Shown: one piece after another, positions 15,287 through 24,949 of the stretch
How the letters are laid out: every line of letters starts with the position of its first letter
Position numbering within the stretch: the first letter of the stretch is position 1
From: Chlorobiota bacterium
GTDB lineage: Bacteria > Bacteroidota > Bacteroidia > Bacteroidales > JAADGE01
NCBI GenBank assembly: GCA_013153865.1
Contig: JAADDR010000168.1
Span: 1-39,201, forward strand
Length of the DNA: 39,201 nucleotides
Direction: 5' to 3'
Program-made: the position numbers and the translations under genes
The notes under the pieces: generated by a model
Seen by the model: only the letters and a program-made list of their open reading frames with translations
Database searches by the model: none
Told to the model about the DNA's origin: nothing

Positions 15287-17842
15287 ATGATTGAACAATA
15301 TTTGAAACATGAAGCAGAGAGGAATGCCATGGGTATTCCCGCCTTACCGTTAAATTCGGAACAGACTGAAGATTTATGCCGTTTGCTTGAGAATCCGCCT
15401 GCAGGTAAAGAAGATTTTTTGATGCATTTATTTACGGAAAGGATATCTCCGGGAGTTGACCCCGCTGCAAAAGTTAAAGCTGAATTTCTTCATGAAATAA
15501 TTAAAGGAGAAAAGGAATCTCCTCTTATATCGAAGAAAAAAGCCGTTGAGATTTTGGGTACAATGTTGGGCGGTTATAATGTTGCTCCGTTAATAGATAC
15601 TCTTAATAACGAGGAACTTGCCGATGATGCCGTAAAATCGTTAGGGCAAACTACTTTTGTTTATGATGCTTTTGATACTGTTGCCGAGTTGTCGAAAACT
15701 AATCCTTATGCCGAGAAAGTTTTAAAGTCTTGGGCAAATGCCGAATGGTTTACTTCTAAACCTGCTTTGCCCGAAAATATAAAAGTTAAGATATTTATGG
15801 TTGAGGGAGAGACTAATACCGATGATTTATCGCCGGCGAGCGATGCTTGGAGCCGTTCGGATATACCGCTTCATGCTTTATCGATGTTGAAAGCCCGAAA
15901 ACCCGGAAGTTTGAAAGAAATTGCCGAATGGCGTTCTGCAGGTTATAAAGTTGCGTATGCCGGCGATGTGGTAGGAACCGGTTCTTCCCGTAAATCTGCA
16001 ACAAACAGTGTTTTGTGGCATATGGGAGAAGATATACCTTTTGTTCCCAATAAGAGGAGAGATGCCGTAGTAATAGGCGGTGTTATTGCTCCGATATTTT
16101 TTAATACCGTTGAAGATTCCGGCGGTTTGCCTATTGTTGCCGACGTAACGAAATTAAATCACGGAGATGTTGTAAATATTGATACCGTAAAAGGAGAAAT
16201 TCGTTCGGAAAGCGGGGAAGTTTTATCGAGATTTTCGTTAAAGCCCGATACTCTTGCGGACGAATTCAGGGCAGGGGGTCGTATTCCGTTGATAATAGGC
16301 AGGAAATTGACCGCAGATGCGAGAGCTTTTTTTGGTATGGAAGAAGCCGATATTTTTGCGAAACCCGTAAATCCCGTTCCTAAAGCCGGACAGGCATATA
16401 CTTTGGCTCAAAAGATTGTAGGTAAAGCGTGCGGATTGGATGGTGTATTGCCGGGAACAGCCGTAGAGCCCGTTATGACTACGGTAGGTTCTCAAGATAC
16501 GACCGGACCTATGACTGCGGACGAGATTACGGAATTGGCATGTTTGAAATTTCAGACACCTTTGTTTATGCAGTCTTTTTGCCATACTGCCGCTTACCCT
16601 AAAGAAACGGATACAAAAATGCATCAAATGTTGCCTAAATTTATTACCGAAAGAGAGGGAGTTTCTTTATTTCCGGGTGACGGCGTAATTCATTCGTGGT
16701 TAAATCGTATGTTGTTGCCCGATACCGTAGGAACGGGAGGAGATTCTCATACAAGGTTTCCGATAGGAATATCTTTTCCTGCCGGTTCGGGTTTGGTTGC
16801 TTTTGCCGGAGCATTGGGCAGAATGCCTTTAGATATGCCCGAATCCGTTTTGGTTAAGTTTAAAGGAAAAGCAAAACCCGGTATTACGTTGCGCGACATT
16901 GTGAATGCAATACCTCTTAAAGCCATAGAACTCGGATATTTGACGGTAGAGAAAGAAAATAAGAAGAATATCTTTAACGGCAGAATACTGGAAATGGAGG
17001 GTATGCCGGATATAACCGTAGAACAAGCGTTTGAGCTTACCGATGCTGCTGCCGAAAGGAGTGCCGCCGCCGCTACTTATAAGTTGTCCGAGGAATCGGT
17101 GGCAACTTATTTGAGGTCTAATGTTGCACTTTTGCGAAAGATGTTAAAAGACGGCTATCAGTATGCTCCGACTATTGAAAGACGTATTGAAGCCATGGAA
17201 GAGTGGCTTAAAAATCCTAAGTTGCTTTCGCGTGACGAAAATGCGGAGTATGCTGCGGTTTTGGAGATTGATTTATCCGAAATTAAAGAACCTGTTGTTG
17301 CTTGTCCTAATGATCCGGATGATGTTAAATATATTTCCGAAGTTGCCGGAACACCCGTTCAAGATGTATTTATAGGTTCTTGTATGACGAATATAGGTCA
17401 TTACAGAGCTGCATCGAAGATATGGGAAGGTTTTGAAAGGAATGCGGAAGTGAGGACATATATAGTTCCGCCGACAAGGATGGATCAGGCAAAATTAAAG
17501 TCTGAAGGGCAGTTTGCAAAGTTTAATAAGATAGGAGCCAGAATAGAGATACCGGGATGCTCGATTTGTATGGGAAATCAGTTGAGAGTTCCTGACGGAG
17601 TAACGGTATTCTCTACATCGACGCGTAATTTTGATAATCGTATGGGTAAAGGAGCTCAGGTGTATTTGGGGTCAGCCGAGATGGCGGCAGTAGTTTCCGG
17701 TTTGAACAGAATACCTGCTCCCGAGGAGTATTTCGAATATTATGAGAAATATGTAAAACCGGCAGAGGGCGAAGTTTATAAATATCTTCAGTTTGATGAA
17801 GATTCTGATTTCGATAAAGTTTATCGTCGTCGCGATATATAA
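15287..17842 (+). CDS. acnB: Aconitate hydratase B
   Basis: AcnB interconverts citrate and isocitrate in the TCA cycle and in many bacteria also hydrates 2-methyl-cis-aconitate. At 851 residues it has the AcnB domain order: an N-terminal HEAT-like domain (about 1-160), the swivel domain (about 165-370, with GETNTDDLSPASDAWSRSD) and the three-domain core. The [4Fe-4S] ligands are in VFIGSCMTNIGHY and PGCSICMGNQ near residues 700-770, with SFCHTAAYPKETD upstream. It is monocistronic, with its own promoter and a terminator. It is unusual only in that many anaerobic Bacteroidales carry a different aconitase or none. Confidence 0.98.
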   Translation: MIEQYLKHEAERNAMGIPALPLNSEQTEDLCRLLENPPAGKEDFLMHLFTERISPGVDPAAKVKAEFLHEIIKGEKESPLISKKKAVEILGTMLGGYNVAPLIDTLNNEELADDAVKSLGQTTFVYDAFDTVAELSKTNPYAEKVLKSWANAEWFTSKPALPENIKVKIFMVEGETNTDDLSPASDAWSRSDIPLHALSMLKARKPGSLKEIAEWRSAGYKVAYAGDVVGTGSSRKSATNSVLWHMGEDIPFVPNKRRDAVVIGGVIAPIFFNTVEDSGGLPIVADVTKLNHGDVVNIDTVKGEIRSESGEVLSRFSLKPDTLADEFRAGGRIPLIIGRKLTADARAFFGMEEADIFAKPVNPVPKAGQAYTLAQKIVGKACGLDGVLPGTAVEPVMTTVGSQDTTGPMTADEITELACLKFQTPLFMQSFCHTAAYPKETDTKMHQMLPKFITEREGVSLFPGDGVIHSWLNRMLLPDTVGTGGDSHTRFPIGISFPAGSGLVAFAGALGRMPLDMPESVLVKFKGKAKPGITLRDIVNAIPLKAIELGYLTVEKENKKNIFNGRILEMEGMPDITVEQAFELTDAAAERSAAAATYKLSEESVATYLRSNVALLRKMLKDGYQYAPTIERRIEAMEEWLKNPKLLSRDENAEYAAVLEIDLSEIKEPVVACPNDPDDVKYISEVAGTPVQDVFIGSCMTNIGHYRAASKIWEGFERNAEVRTYIVPPTRMDQAKLKSEGQFAKFNKIGARIEIPGCSICMGNQLRVPDGVTVFSTSTRNFDNRMGKGAQVYLGSAEMAAVVSGLNRIPAPEEYFEYYEKYVKPAEGEVYKYLQFDEDSDFDKVYRRRDI

Positions 17843-17863
17843 AACAAGACAGTTTATTGTTTG

Positions 17864-17905
17864 ACTGTCCGGAAATGTGTATTTGCATCTTCGGACAGTT
17901 TTTTT
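17864..17905 (+). terminator. Rho-independent terminator after acnB
   Basis: Stem ACTGTCCG (17864-17871) and CGGACAGT (17892-17899), 20-nt loop, then seven T residues. It lies 22 bp after the acnB stop. Confidence 0.85.
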
Positions 17906-17936
17906 ATGTTGTATATTCGGGTAAGTTATATGTTGT

Positions 17937-20408
17937 TTATATGCGAATATATTTTTTTAAGACATCTATGAGTACTTCTTTTTTTATGGGTTTTGTGATA
18001 TAATCGTTACATCCTGCTTTTATGCTTGTTTGTTTTTCGTTTTCGAATGCGTAAGCCGATTGTGCAATTACCGGTAAATCGGGGAATAATTTTTTGATTT
18101 CTTTTACGGCATAATTTCCGTCTTTTCCGGGAAGTTGTATGTCCATTAAAACTAAATCGAATTTAATTTTTTTTACGGCATTTATTGCTTCTTTTGCGGT
18201 GCTTACATGTTGCGGGATTACGTCGTAATCTTTCAGCACTTCGGAAAGATATGCGAAGTTAAGAGGGTCGTCTTCCACTATCAATATTTTTTTACCTCTC
18301 AGATTGATATTTTGTTTTACCGTATGTTTTGATTTTTTAATTTTTGCTTTTTTCAGAGGTACCGTAAATTTGAATACGGAACCTTTTCCTTCTTCCGATT
18401 CTACCCATATTTTGCCTCCGAGCAGTTGCGTGCATGCTTTTGATATTGATAATCCCAGACCGGTGCCTCCGTAGAGTCTTTCGGTATTTACGGTTGCTTG
18501 ATTAAAACGTTCGAATATTTCTCCGAGTTTGTTTTTCGGTATTCCTATGCCGGTATCTTTTACAAAAAATGTTATGAATTGTTTGTCGGCAGTATATCCG
18601 AATTCCACATATCCTTTTTCGGTAAATTTGAGAGCGTTATTTATAAGGTTTGATAGTATTTGTTTCAATCGTGTTTCGTCTGTCAGGATTACCAAGTCTT
18701 TTTTTGTTTCGGGGATGCTTAGTTTCAGGTCTATGTGTTGTTGTTTTTTTTCTGTTTTGTAAGAGTGAAAAAAAGAATACAGTTCTCTTAGTGTTTTGTT
18801 GATATTTACCGGAGTTTTTATTATTCTGAATTCTCCGGCATCTAATTTTGATATGTCTATTATGTCGTTTATTATGTTCAGCAGATGATTTCCGCTTCGG
18901 GTAATTATTTCGGTGTATTCTTTAATCTTTTCTCTTGAGATGTCCGGAAAATTGAGAAGTTGTGCAAATCCGAGTATTCCGTTCATCGGTGTTCTGATTT
19001 CGTGCGACATATTTGACAGAAAAGCCGATTTCAGTTTGTTGCTTTCTTCAGCTTTTTCTTTTGCAAGCATTAGTTCTTCGTTAAGAGCGAGCAGTTTACG
19101 TCCGGTTTTTTTGAGTTCTTCGTTAAGTGTTTGATATTCTTCGTTTTGAGCTTCTATTTCTTTGTTTTTTTCCATAAGCAGTTTTTCTGCTTTTTTTCTT
19201 TCGGTAATATCTACGCTCAGTGTCAGGATTAATTGTACTTCTCCTTTTTCGTTTTTGATTGGTTGCCCGGCTCTTATTACATATATTTCGCTTTTGTCTT
19301 TTTTTATAAGTCGCATTTCGGCGTATTGTTTTTTTCCTTTTACCAGAAGCGGGAATTTTTTTTCGTATAGATGCATGTCATCCGGATGGATGATTTTTGA
19401 GAGATGTTGCCCTATGAGTTTGTTTGCTTTATATCCTAACATCTTTGCCGTTCCCGGACTTATGTCCGTAATTATTCCTTTCGGGTTTACTACTTCTGCT
19501 CCGTAGGGCAGGAGTTCGAACAGTATTCGATATTTTTCTTCTATGTTTTTTATGTGTTTTTCGGCAATTGTTTTTTCGCTGATATCACGGGATACTGTAT
19601 GTATAAAACTGTTATTGCCTATTTTAATGAGTTTTGCCGATATTTCCGCCGGAAAAGAAGTTCCGTCTTTTTTCAGGTGTGACGATTGAAAGGATATTCG
19701 TTCTCCTGTCATCAATTTTTTTGAAAGTTTTAAATATTCGTTTTTATTTTTTCCCGAAAAGATTTTATCTATTCCCGTTCCCGTAAGTTCACCTTTTTTA
19801 TAGCCGAGAGCTTTAAGTGCCGCTAAATTTACGTCGTTTATAACCGGCGGTGCTCCGGGGTTTAGTTTCAGAAGCATCATGAAGTCTGCGGCATTGTCGA
19901 ATATTTCTCTGAATTTGCGTTCGCTTTCTCCGAGTGCCGTTTTTAATTTTTCTTCTTTGGATATATCATGCATTATGCATATTAAGGTATTATCCGACAG
20001 TTTTTTTGATATCATTTCGACTAAAATGACATTCCCGTTTTTTTGTTTCAGGTATCTGTTGCTTTTTACGGATTGTCCTTGTAATACGAGGTCAAATCTG
20101 AGAGGTTTTTTAAGTAATTCGCTTTCGGGAAATAAATCTGAAATATTCATTTGCATCAGTTCTTCTTGGGAGTATCCGGTAAGTTTTGATGCAAATTTGT
20201 TTACGAGTATGAGGTTTCCGTTTTGGTCTCCTTTGAGGAGTACGTCTGTTTCTTGATTTATGAGCAGTTCGTAGTCGTCATCGCTTAAATCGGTTACAGG
20301 GCTGAAATATTTTGAGTGGATGTTTTTTTGCAGTTCTTCATTTTTTTGTTGCAATTTTTCTATTACGGAAATAAGTTCATCTTTTGTTTTTGTTTTGAGA
20401 TTTTTCAT
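17937..20408 (-). CDS. Hybrid sensor histidine kinase with three PAS domains
   Basis: The protein has 823 residues from ATG 20408 (MKNLKTKTKDELI); an in-frame TTG at 20432 would add eight residues but is less likely. No transmembrane segment is visible, so it is a cytoplasmic sensor. Order: short coiled coil (1-35), PAS 1 (about 45-155), PAS 2 (165-280), PAS 3 (290-405), coiled coil (405-465), HisKA with NMSHEIRTPMNG (His469), HATPase with LINNALKF, DTGIGIP and GGTGLGLSIS, then a receiver (about 700-823) with ILIVEDD and LVLMDIQLPGKDG holding the phospho-Asp. There is no HPt domain, DNA-binding domain or adjacent response-regulator gene, so its output must act through unlinked partners. Signal unknown. 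Confidence 0.95.
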   Translation of the reverse strand: MKNLKTKTKDELISVIEKLQQKNEELQKNIHSKYFSPVTDLSDDDYELLINQETDVLLKGDQNGNLILVNKFASKLTGYSQEELMQMNISDLFPESELLKKPLRFDLVLQGQSVKSNRYLKQKNGNVILVEMISKKLSDNTLICIMHDISKEEKLKTALGESERKFREIFDNAADFMMLLKLNPGAPPVINDVNLAALKALGYKKGELTGTGIDKIFSGKNKNEYLKLSKKLMTGERISFQSSHLKKDGTSFPAEISAKLIKIGNNSFIHTVSRDISEKTIAEKHIKNIEEKYRILFELLPYGAEVVNPKGIITDISPGTAKMLGYKANKLIGQHLSKIIHPDDMHLYEKKFPLLVKGKKQYAEMRLIKKDKSEIYVIRAGQPIKNEKGEVQLILTLSVDITERKKAEKLLMEKNKEIEAQNEEYQTLNEELKKTGRKLLALNEELMLAKEKAEESNKLKSAFLSNMSHEIRTPMNGILGFAQLLNFPDISREKIKEYTEIITRSGNHLLNIINDIIDISKLDAGEFRIIKTPVNINKTLRELYSFFHSYKTEKKQQHIDLKLSIPETKKDLVILTDETRLKQILSNLINNALKFTEKGYVEFGYTADKQFITFFVKDTGIGIPKNKLGEIFERFNQATVNTERLYGGTGLGLSISKACTQLLGGKIWVESEEGKGSVFKFTVPLKKAKIKKSKHTVKQNINLRGKKILIVEDDPLNFAYLSEVLKDYDVIPQHVSTAKEAINAVKKIKFDLVLMDIQLPGKDGNYAVKEIKKLFPDLPVIAQSAYAFENEKQTSIKAGCNDYITKPIKKEVLIDVLKKYIRI

Positions 20409-20484
20409 GTCAGGCAGAGATAATGTTCGCAAAAATGTTTAAAAAAGAAGATGCAACAAAAAAGCAATAAATGTGTATATGTAA

Positions 20485-20492
20485 CAAATATA
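20485..20492 (-). promoter_or_regulatory. -7 element for the hybrid kinase gene
   Basis: On the minus strand TATATTTG fits TAnnTTTG, about 76 bp upstream of ATG 20408. The -33 motif is not evident. Confidence 0.4.
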
Positions 20493-20600
20493 CAAAATGA
20501 AAACTTAACAGAGAATTTATTTTTGTGAAATGGTAATAAATGTTAGTGAATGATTACGGCGGAATGTTTTAATTTTTATTTCGGGCTCGGTTTTGTCGGA

Positions 20601-20646
20601 AAAAGCTGTTCGAAGATTTTATTTGCATGTTTTTCGAACAGCTTTT
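20601..20646 (-). terminator. Bidirectional terminator after the 20661 membrane-protein gene
   Basis: A perfect 14-bp stem, AAAAGCTGTTCGAA (20601-20614) and TTCGAACAGCTTTT (20633-20646), has an 18-nt loop. It starts 14 bp after the minus-strand stop at 20661 and leaves a T-run on that strand. Confidence 0.85.
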
Positions 20647-20660
20647 ATTTTTTAAGCGTT

Positions 20661-21467
20661 TTATATAAATCTTTTATTTTTCCATTGAGTAAGAAGTTTT
20701 TCGGCACTCGGGAAGCATAGATATATTAAAAGCCCGGTTGAGATTAACGGTGCGGGTAAGAACATTGAGAAGCGGTGTACTTCCATGATATTTACTATTG
20801 CCAATGTGTATCCTCCGGTCATTGACATTATTGCGGCGGCAATGCCGAGGGGTATTGTGTATGTTTTTCGGGTGAGTACTCCGAAACTGGCAATCAGCCA
20901 TGCTGCCGATGCGAACCATGTAACAGCAAATACTACCGCATACATTCCTTTCCATACATCGTTGTATGTTGTAGTTTGGTATTTTGATATAATTGCAACT
21001 CCGTTTACGTAGCTCAGTACGTAGGCCATTCCGGCAATAAACAGGAATATGAGAACTTTTCTGTTTACTTTTCCTATGTACATTATGCCGAACCATAGAA
21101 TTGTTGCGATAATGAAAACAGGCATTGTGGCAGCCGGCAGGTGTATGCTTTTTGCGGGTATTGTCGGGAAGAAACCTGCAAGCATTTGTAATGCCGCCGC
21201 AATTTTTCCGTATCTCCAACTCCATTCTTTGTTTTTAATAAATCCGTAGAGGACGGCTCCCCAAAGACCCGATGCTCCTATTCCTAACCATCCCAGCATA
21301 GAGTAAGTTATTTTTACCGCAAGTGCTTCGTCCGGTCTTGGCGGAATACTGCTTATTTTTCCGTTAACTACGGTCATGTAATTTTCTGCGAGCAGATAAA
21401 ATAATAACAGTCCTGTAAAGATTCCGATTACGGAGATAATGATTCCTAAATACTTGTCTTTTTTCAT
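20661..21467 (-). CDS. Multi-spanning membrane protein, unknown function
   Basis: The 268-residue protein has about seven to eight hydrophobic segments: roughly residues 7-27, 52-73, 86-100, 112-128, 137-155, 172-195, 202-222 and 238-255. A short outside loop after the first segment contains NGKISSIPPRPDEA. I recognise no family and no catalytic motif. The gene is transcribed alone between two terminators (20601-20646 and the tRNA-Leu terminator). It has a good promoter match and a 22-bp palindrome between transcription start and ATG, so it is probably regulated by a dimeric repressor. It is not similar at sight to the other small membrane protein at 4636. Confidence 0.8.
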   Translation of the reverse strand: MKKDKYLGIIISVIGIFTGLLLFYLLAENYMTVVNGKISSIPPRPDEALAVKITYSMLGWLGIGASGLWGAVLYGFIKNKEWSWRYGKIAAALQMLAGFFPTIPAKSIHLPAATMPVFIIATILWFGIMYIGKVNRKVLIFLFIAGMAYVLSYVNGVAIISKYQTTTYNDVWKGMYAVVFAVTWFASAAWLIASFGVLTRKTYTIPLGIAAAIMSMTGGYTLAIVNIMEVHRFSMFLPAPLISTGLLIYLCFPSAEKLLTQWKNKRFI

Positions 21468-21485
21468 GATATTATGTTTTAATTG

Positions 21486-21507
21486 TTAGTTAGTGTTAAC
21501 TAACTAA
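21486..21507. promoter_or_regulatory. 22-bp palindrome, candidate operator
   Basis: Arms TTAGTTAG (21486-21493) and CTAACTAA (21500-21507) form a perfect inverted repeat around TGTTAA. It lies 19-40 bp upstream of the ATG of the 268-residue membrane protein, inside the predicted 5' leader. TTAGTTAG-type palindromes of this size resemble operators of TetR or MarR-like dimers. No such regulator gene is in the window. Confidence 0.55.
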
Positions 21508-21565
21508 GATGAATAAATAAATTGTTTAATATTAATTAATTGTATAAATTAAGTTTTGTTTTAAA

Positions 21566-21596
21566 CAAATGTACGACAAATAAAAGAGTTTTTCAA
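21566..21596 (-). promoter_or_regulatory. Promoter for the 20661-21467 membrane protein
   Basis: On the minus strand a -33 CTTG (21594-21597 region; TTG at 21594-21596) and a -7 TACATTTG (21566-21573) are spaced by 20 bp. The start of transcription would be near 21558, giving a leader of about 90 nt that contains the palindrome. Confidence 0.55.
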
Positions 21597-21802
21597 GTTT
21601 CTGAAATTTGTGAAATCTGTTTAAGTGTAAAGTTTATTAAGTGGTTAAAATCCTAAATAATGCTCTAATGCTTTAAATAATAGGGAACAAAAGGTATTAA
21701 AAATACGGTGCTTATTAAAGTATAAAACCGGAAAGTTGTTGTATAACATTTAAATAAAATGTTTTTATTTCGTAAGGTAAGAATTTTGATAAGATTTTTT
21801 AT

Positions 21803-21839
21803 AAAAAAACACACTTCTCAGAGAAAAGAAGTGTGTTTT
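21803..21839 (-). terminator. Terminator after tRNA-Leu
   Basis: Stem AAAACACACTTCT (21806-21818) and AGAAGTGTGTTTT (21827-21839), 13 bp, 8-nt loop, with a T7 run on the minus strand. It starts 2 bp after the tRNA end. Confidence 0.9.
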
Positions 21840-21840
21840 G

Positions 21841-21924
21841 TACCTGAGGCCGGGATCGAACCGGCACGACATTGCTGTCATTGGTGTTTGAGACCAACGC
21901 GTCTACCAATTCCGCCACTCAGGC
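21841..21924 (-). tRNA. tRNA-Leu (anticodon CAA)
   Basis: The minus strand folds as a class II tRNA. The acceptor is GCCTGAG/CTCAGGT with a G-U first pair, followed by TGGCGGAATTGGTAGACGC as D-arm. The anticodon stem is TTGGT/ACCAA with loop CTCAAAC (anticodon CAA), then a long variable arm and the T-arm GCCGGTTCGATCCCGGC. Discriminator A is at 21841; the 3' CCA is not encoded. Reads UUG codons. Confidence 0.97.
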
Positions 21925-21942
21925 ATTGATTAACAGAGGTTG

Positions 21943-21972
21943 CAAAATTATTTAAATGTTTTTTATTGCAAA
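21943..21972 (-). promoter_or_regulatory. Promoter for tRNA-Leu
   Basis: On the minus strand TTTG (21969-21972) and TAATTTTG (21943-21950) are spaced by 18 bp, just upstream of the tRNA 5' end at 21924 and just downstream of the porZ stop. Confidence 0.6.
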
Positions 21973-21982
21973 AATTATTTTA

Positions 21983-24301
21983 TTAATTTACGAATAAAAG
22001 TTTTGTAACATAAGTTTGAGTGCCGTCGGAGTTTGAACAGAAAACAAGATATACTCCGGTATTTACTTTTCTGCCGTCAAATGTTTTACCGTCCCATATT
22101 GCTTGTCCGCCGAGGGCTGTTGTTTCGTAAACGATGTTTCCGGATATATCGGTTATTTTTACGTTTACGTCTCGAGCAAGTCCGGTTACGGTAATTTTTC
22201 CTTTATATCCGGGTCTTACGGGATTCGGGAATACATATACGTTTTTAAAAATATTATCCGCATCGGTAGCTTCGGCTCTGAAAGACATTATTCCTATGTC
22301 GGTAAGGAAAAAGACTTCTCCGGTTTTGCCGTTTACGGTAATGTCGTTAATATTATCGGATATTAACGGGCTGTTATATTTGTCGAAATGATAAATTTCT
22401 TCTTTTCCGTTGTCGGAAACCAGAAAGACACCCGAATTAGCCGTTGCTATCCATTTTCTGTTTGCTCCGTCAGTTTCTATGTCATTTATTATGTCAGTAC
22501 TTAAAAGATATTGTTCGGTGGTATCTTTTCCGTAAGATGTAAGTTGTATTCTTTCCGCAAAAAAATTATCATCGAAAACTTCGTCAGGATTGTAATATAC
22601 TACTATGCCGTTTCCCGTACCCATCCAAATGTTGTTGTTCAAATCTTCCGTTAAAGCTGTTATTTCCGTAGAAATTTGTTCTCCTTCGCTTGTTTGCGGA
22701 TATATTATTTTATGGCGGTCGTCGTCGGGGTTGAGCGGTGTATTGTTGTCGTCGAATACCAGCATTCCTTTTCCTAAACCGAGTTCGACCCATTTTATAT
22801 TACCGGTTGTGGTATAAATATCTTCGACGTAATCGTTTGTGATACTTCCTCCGAAGTTGTAACTTTTCCATTGTCCGTCTTCTGTTTTTACCGAAACCGG
22901 TTCTCCCACGCCTTGGTTTGTTACCCAAAGGTTGTTGTTGAGGTCGAAAGTTACTCCGTATATTCTGATATATCCGTAGTCGTATCCGGGTATTGCTTCC
23001 AATGTACTGTTAAGGTTATTGTATGCATTTGTCCAAGTATTGTCGTTAAATTCGAATATTCCGTATCCCCATGTTCCGAAAAACAGGTTGTTTTTATTTT
23101 TCGGGTTTACCGCAACAGAGAAGAAGTTACGTGCCGTATCCGGAGATATTCTGTATGTTTTCCATTCGTTGTTTTCGAATATGTTGTAAACGGGAGTGTA
23201 CCATCCGGTAGCTTTTATGTTTCCGTCGGTTGTTATTACTTTGTTGTCGAAAGAAACGGCTTTTGCCGTATAATTGTTAAACGGTCCGTTAGGATAAACA
23301 TAGTTTGTTTGTTTGTTGTCGTTTTCGTAAACCAGACCGAAACTGTAATCGGCAATTATGAGGTTGCCGTTTTTGTCGAGTAATGCGTCGTTCATGTATA
23401 AATCCGGCCGGTATCCGGAAAAGTTGTATGTGTCGAATGTTCTTGTAAGATTTAAGGATGTATCGAATATTTTTATTTCATGTCGCATTGTAAGTATTAT
23501 GTTTTTTTCGGAAGAACGTATTGAGCAAAGTTCTTCGATGTCATTGCCGAAGAGTTCCCATGCGCCGTCTTTTTTTATGTAAAGAGTATCGTTTCCGGTC
23601 GCGGGATTTATTTGGTTTGTTATTATGTATTTGTCGAAAGTTTCTACCATATTGTATTTACTGTCGTTATCGGGTATATCCGGAACAAGGTTCCAATTTC
23701 TGTAATCCGCAAGATTGGAGTTTGTGAAATCGGCAAATAATAAACCTTCGTCGGTTGCCGCATATATGTATGTTTCGTCGAAAGCTATATCGTTTACTTT
23801 AACGTAAGATGCGTTGTTGCCGATAAACCAGGTATCTTTAAATTCCAAGTTTTCCATATCCAGAAGAACGATACCGAATCCGCAGGCAAGATAAGCGGTA
23901 TTTCCGGCAAAAGTAATGTTGTATATTGTTTTGTCAGTGCTTATTTGCTTTCGTTTTATTTCCGAGAAGTTGTATATTGTATTGTTTTTAAGTATGTCGA
24001 TATTTGAATTTTTGTATGCGATTAAAAGAGCTTTTTGATTACTGTTCCATGCTGTTGTTTGTATTTCGGCATCGGAATATCCTTGTATTTTAGTTAATTT
24101 TTCGATTGTTTTTTCGTTTTTGTCGAACGACCACACGGCAATTTCTCCGGCAATATATATTTTGTCTTCTGCATCGGCAACATAAAGAGCTTTTTTATAG
24201 GAAAAATGATCTCGCCATGTGCCTACCGGAATTTGAGCCGGTATTTTAAGTGATACTTGGGTTATAATCAGTAACAGTATTGCTTTTTTTATCGGGTTCA
24301 T
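21983..24301 (-). CDS. porZ: PorZ, type IX secretion attachment-complex protein
   Basis: PorZ is a surface protein that works with PorU, PorV and PorQ to attach T9SS cargo to anionic LPS. This copy has 772 residues, near the usual length. A signal peptide is followed by QIPVGTWRDHFSYKKALYVADA, the typical PorZ mature start. Two-component-regulator-type propeller repeats then fill about residues 25-680 (for example NNNIWMGTGNGIVVYYNPDE and DGANRKWIATANSGVFLV). A C-terminal T9SS domain closes the protein (about 690-772, VYVFPNPVRPGYKG, WDGKTFDGRKVNTGVYLV). I start at ATG 24301 (MNPIKKAILL); TTG 24325 would add eight residues. It is last in the dut-rdgB-porZ run. Confidence 0.9.
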   Translation of the reverse strand: MNPIKKAILLLIITQVSLKIPAQIPVGTWRDHFSYKKALYVADAEDKIYIAGEIAVWSFDKNEKTIEKLTKIQGYSDAEIQTTAWNSNQKALLIAYKNSNIDILKNNTIYNFSEIKRKQISTDKTIYNITFAGNTAYLACGFGIVLLDMENLEFKDTWFIGNNASYVKVNDIAFDETYIYAATDEGLLFADFTNSNLADYRNWNLVPDIPDNDSKYNMVETFDKYIITNQINPATGNDTLYIKKDGAWELFGNDIEELCSIRSSEKNIILTMRHEIKIFDTSLNLTRTFDTYNFSGYRPDLYMNDALLDKNGNLIIADYSFGLVYENDNKQTNYVYPNGPFNNYTAKAVSFDNKVITTDGNIKATGWYTPVYNIFENNEWKTYRISPDTARNFFSVAVNPKNKNNLFFGTWGYGIFEFNDNTWTNAYNNLNSTLEAIPGYDYGYIRIYGVTFDLNNNLWVTNQGVGEPVSVKTEDGQWKSYNFGGSITNDYVEDIYTTTGNIKWVELGLGKGMLVFDDNNTPLNPDDDRHKIIYPQTSEGEQISTEITALTEDLNNNIWMGTGNGIVVYYNPDEVFDDNFFAERIQLTSYGKDTTEQYLLSTDIINDIETDGANRKWIATANSGVFLVSDNGKEEIYHFDKYNSPLISDNINDITVNGKTGEVFFLTDIGIMSFRAEATDADNIFKNVYVFPNPVRPGYKGKITVTGLARDVNVKITDISGNIVYETTALGGQAIWDGKTFDGRKVNTGVYLVFCSNSDGTQTYVTKLLFVN

Positions 24302-24340
24302 AATGTTTATATTCCGAGATGTCAATGTTTTAACGAAAAT

Positions 24341-24931
24341 TTATTGTCTAAATTGCCGTATGTTTTCCAAGAAATTAATAAGTTTCTGAGTAGCAAGGGC
24401 TCTGTGGCTTATTTTATTTTTTTCTTCGGGCAGCATTTCGGCAAATGTTTTGTTAAATCCGTCGGGTAAAAATATAGGATCGTATCCGAAGCCCGATTTT
24501 CCTCGTTTCTTGTCGATAACAGTTCCGTTTATAATACCCTCGAACAAATATTCTTTATTGTTTATTATTAGAGAAATTACGGTTTTAAAACGGGCTTTGC
24601 GATTTTTAATTCCTTCTAATTTTTGTAATACTTTTTTTACGTTATCTTCGAAAGAGCAATTTTCTCCGGCATATCTTGCCGAATATACGCCCGGTTCGCC
24701 GTTGAGAGCTTCTATTTCTAATCCGGTATCGTCGGCAAAGCAGTTTTTTTTATATTTATCGTAAATATAATGTGCTTTTTGAGAAGCATTCCCTTTAATG
24801 GTTTTTTGAGTTTCCGGTATTTCTTCAAAACAGTTTATATCGTTAAGACTTAGTATCTTGAATTTGTTATTAAGTATTTTTTTTACTTCTTCGAGTTTAT
24901 GTTTGTTGTTTGTTGCAAATACAAGTTCCAT
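24341..24931 (-). CDS. rdgB: XTP/dITP diphosphatase (RdgB/HAM1)
   Basis: This 196-residue cytoplasmic enzyme hydrolyses non-canonical purine triphosphates (dITP, XTP) to monophosphates, keeping them out of DNA. Motifs: [16 protein letters not shown] at the N-terminus, [18 protein letters not shown] and YSARYAGE in the centre, [12 protein letters not shown] and SHRALA near the C-terminus, all diagnostic of the HAM1 family. It lies 18 bp after dut, the other house-cleaning nucleotidase, so the pair is probably co-transcribed. PorZ follows after about 39 bp. Confidence 0.97.
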   Translation of the reverse strand: MELVFATNNKHKLEEVKKILNNKFKILSLNDINCFEEIPETQKTIKGNASQKAHYIYDKYKKNCFADDTGLEIEALNGEPGVYSARYAGENCSFEDNVKKVLQKLEGIKNRKARFKTVISLIINNKEYLFEGIINGTVIDKKRGKSGFGYDPIFLPDGFNKTFAEMLPEEKNKISHRALATQKLINFLENIRQFRQ

Positions 24932-24949
24932 AACATTTTTTTTAGTATT

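Noticed and set aside
24302-24325. TTG start for porZ giving eight more residues
   Set aside because: The ATG at 24301 begins directly at a proper signal peptide; the extra residues are polar.
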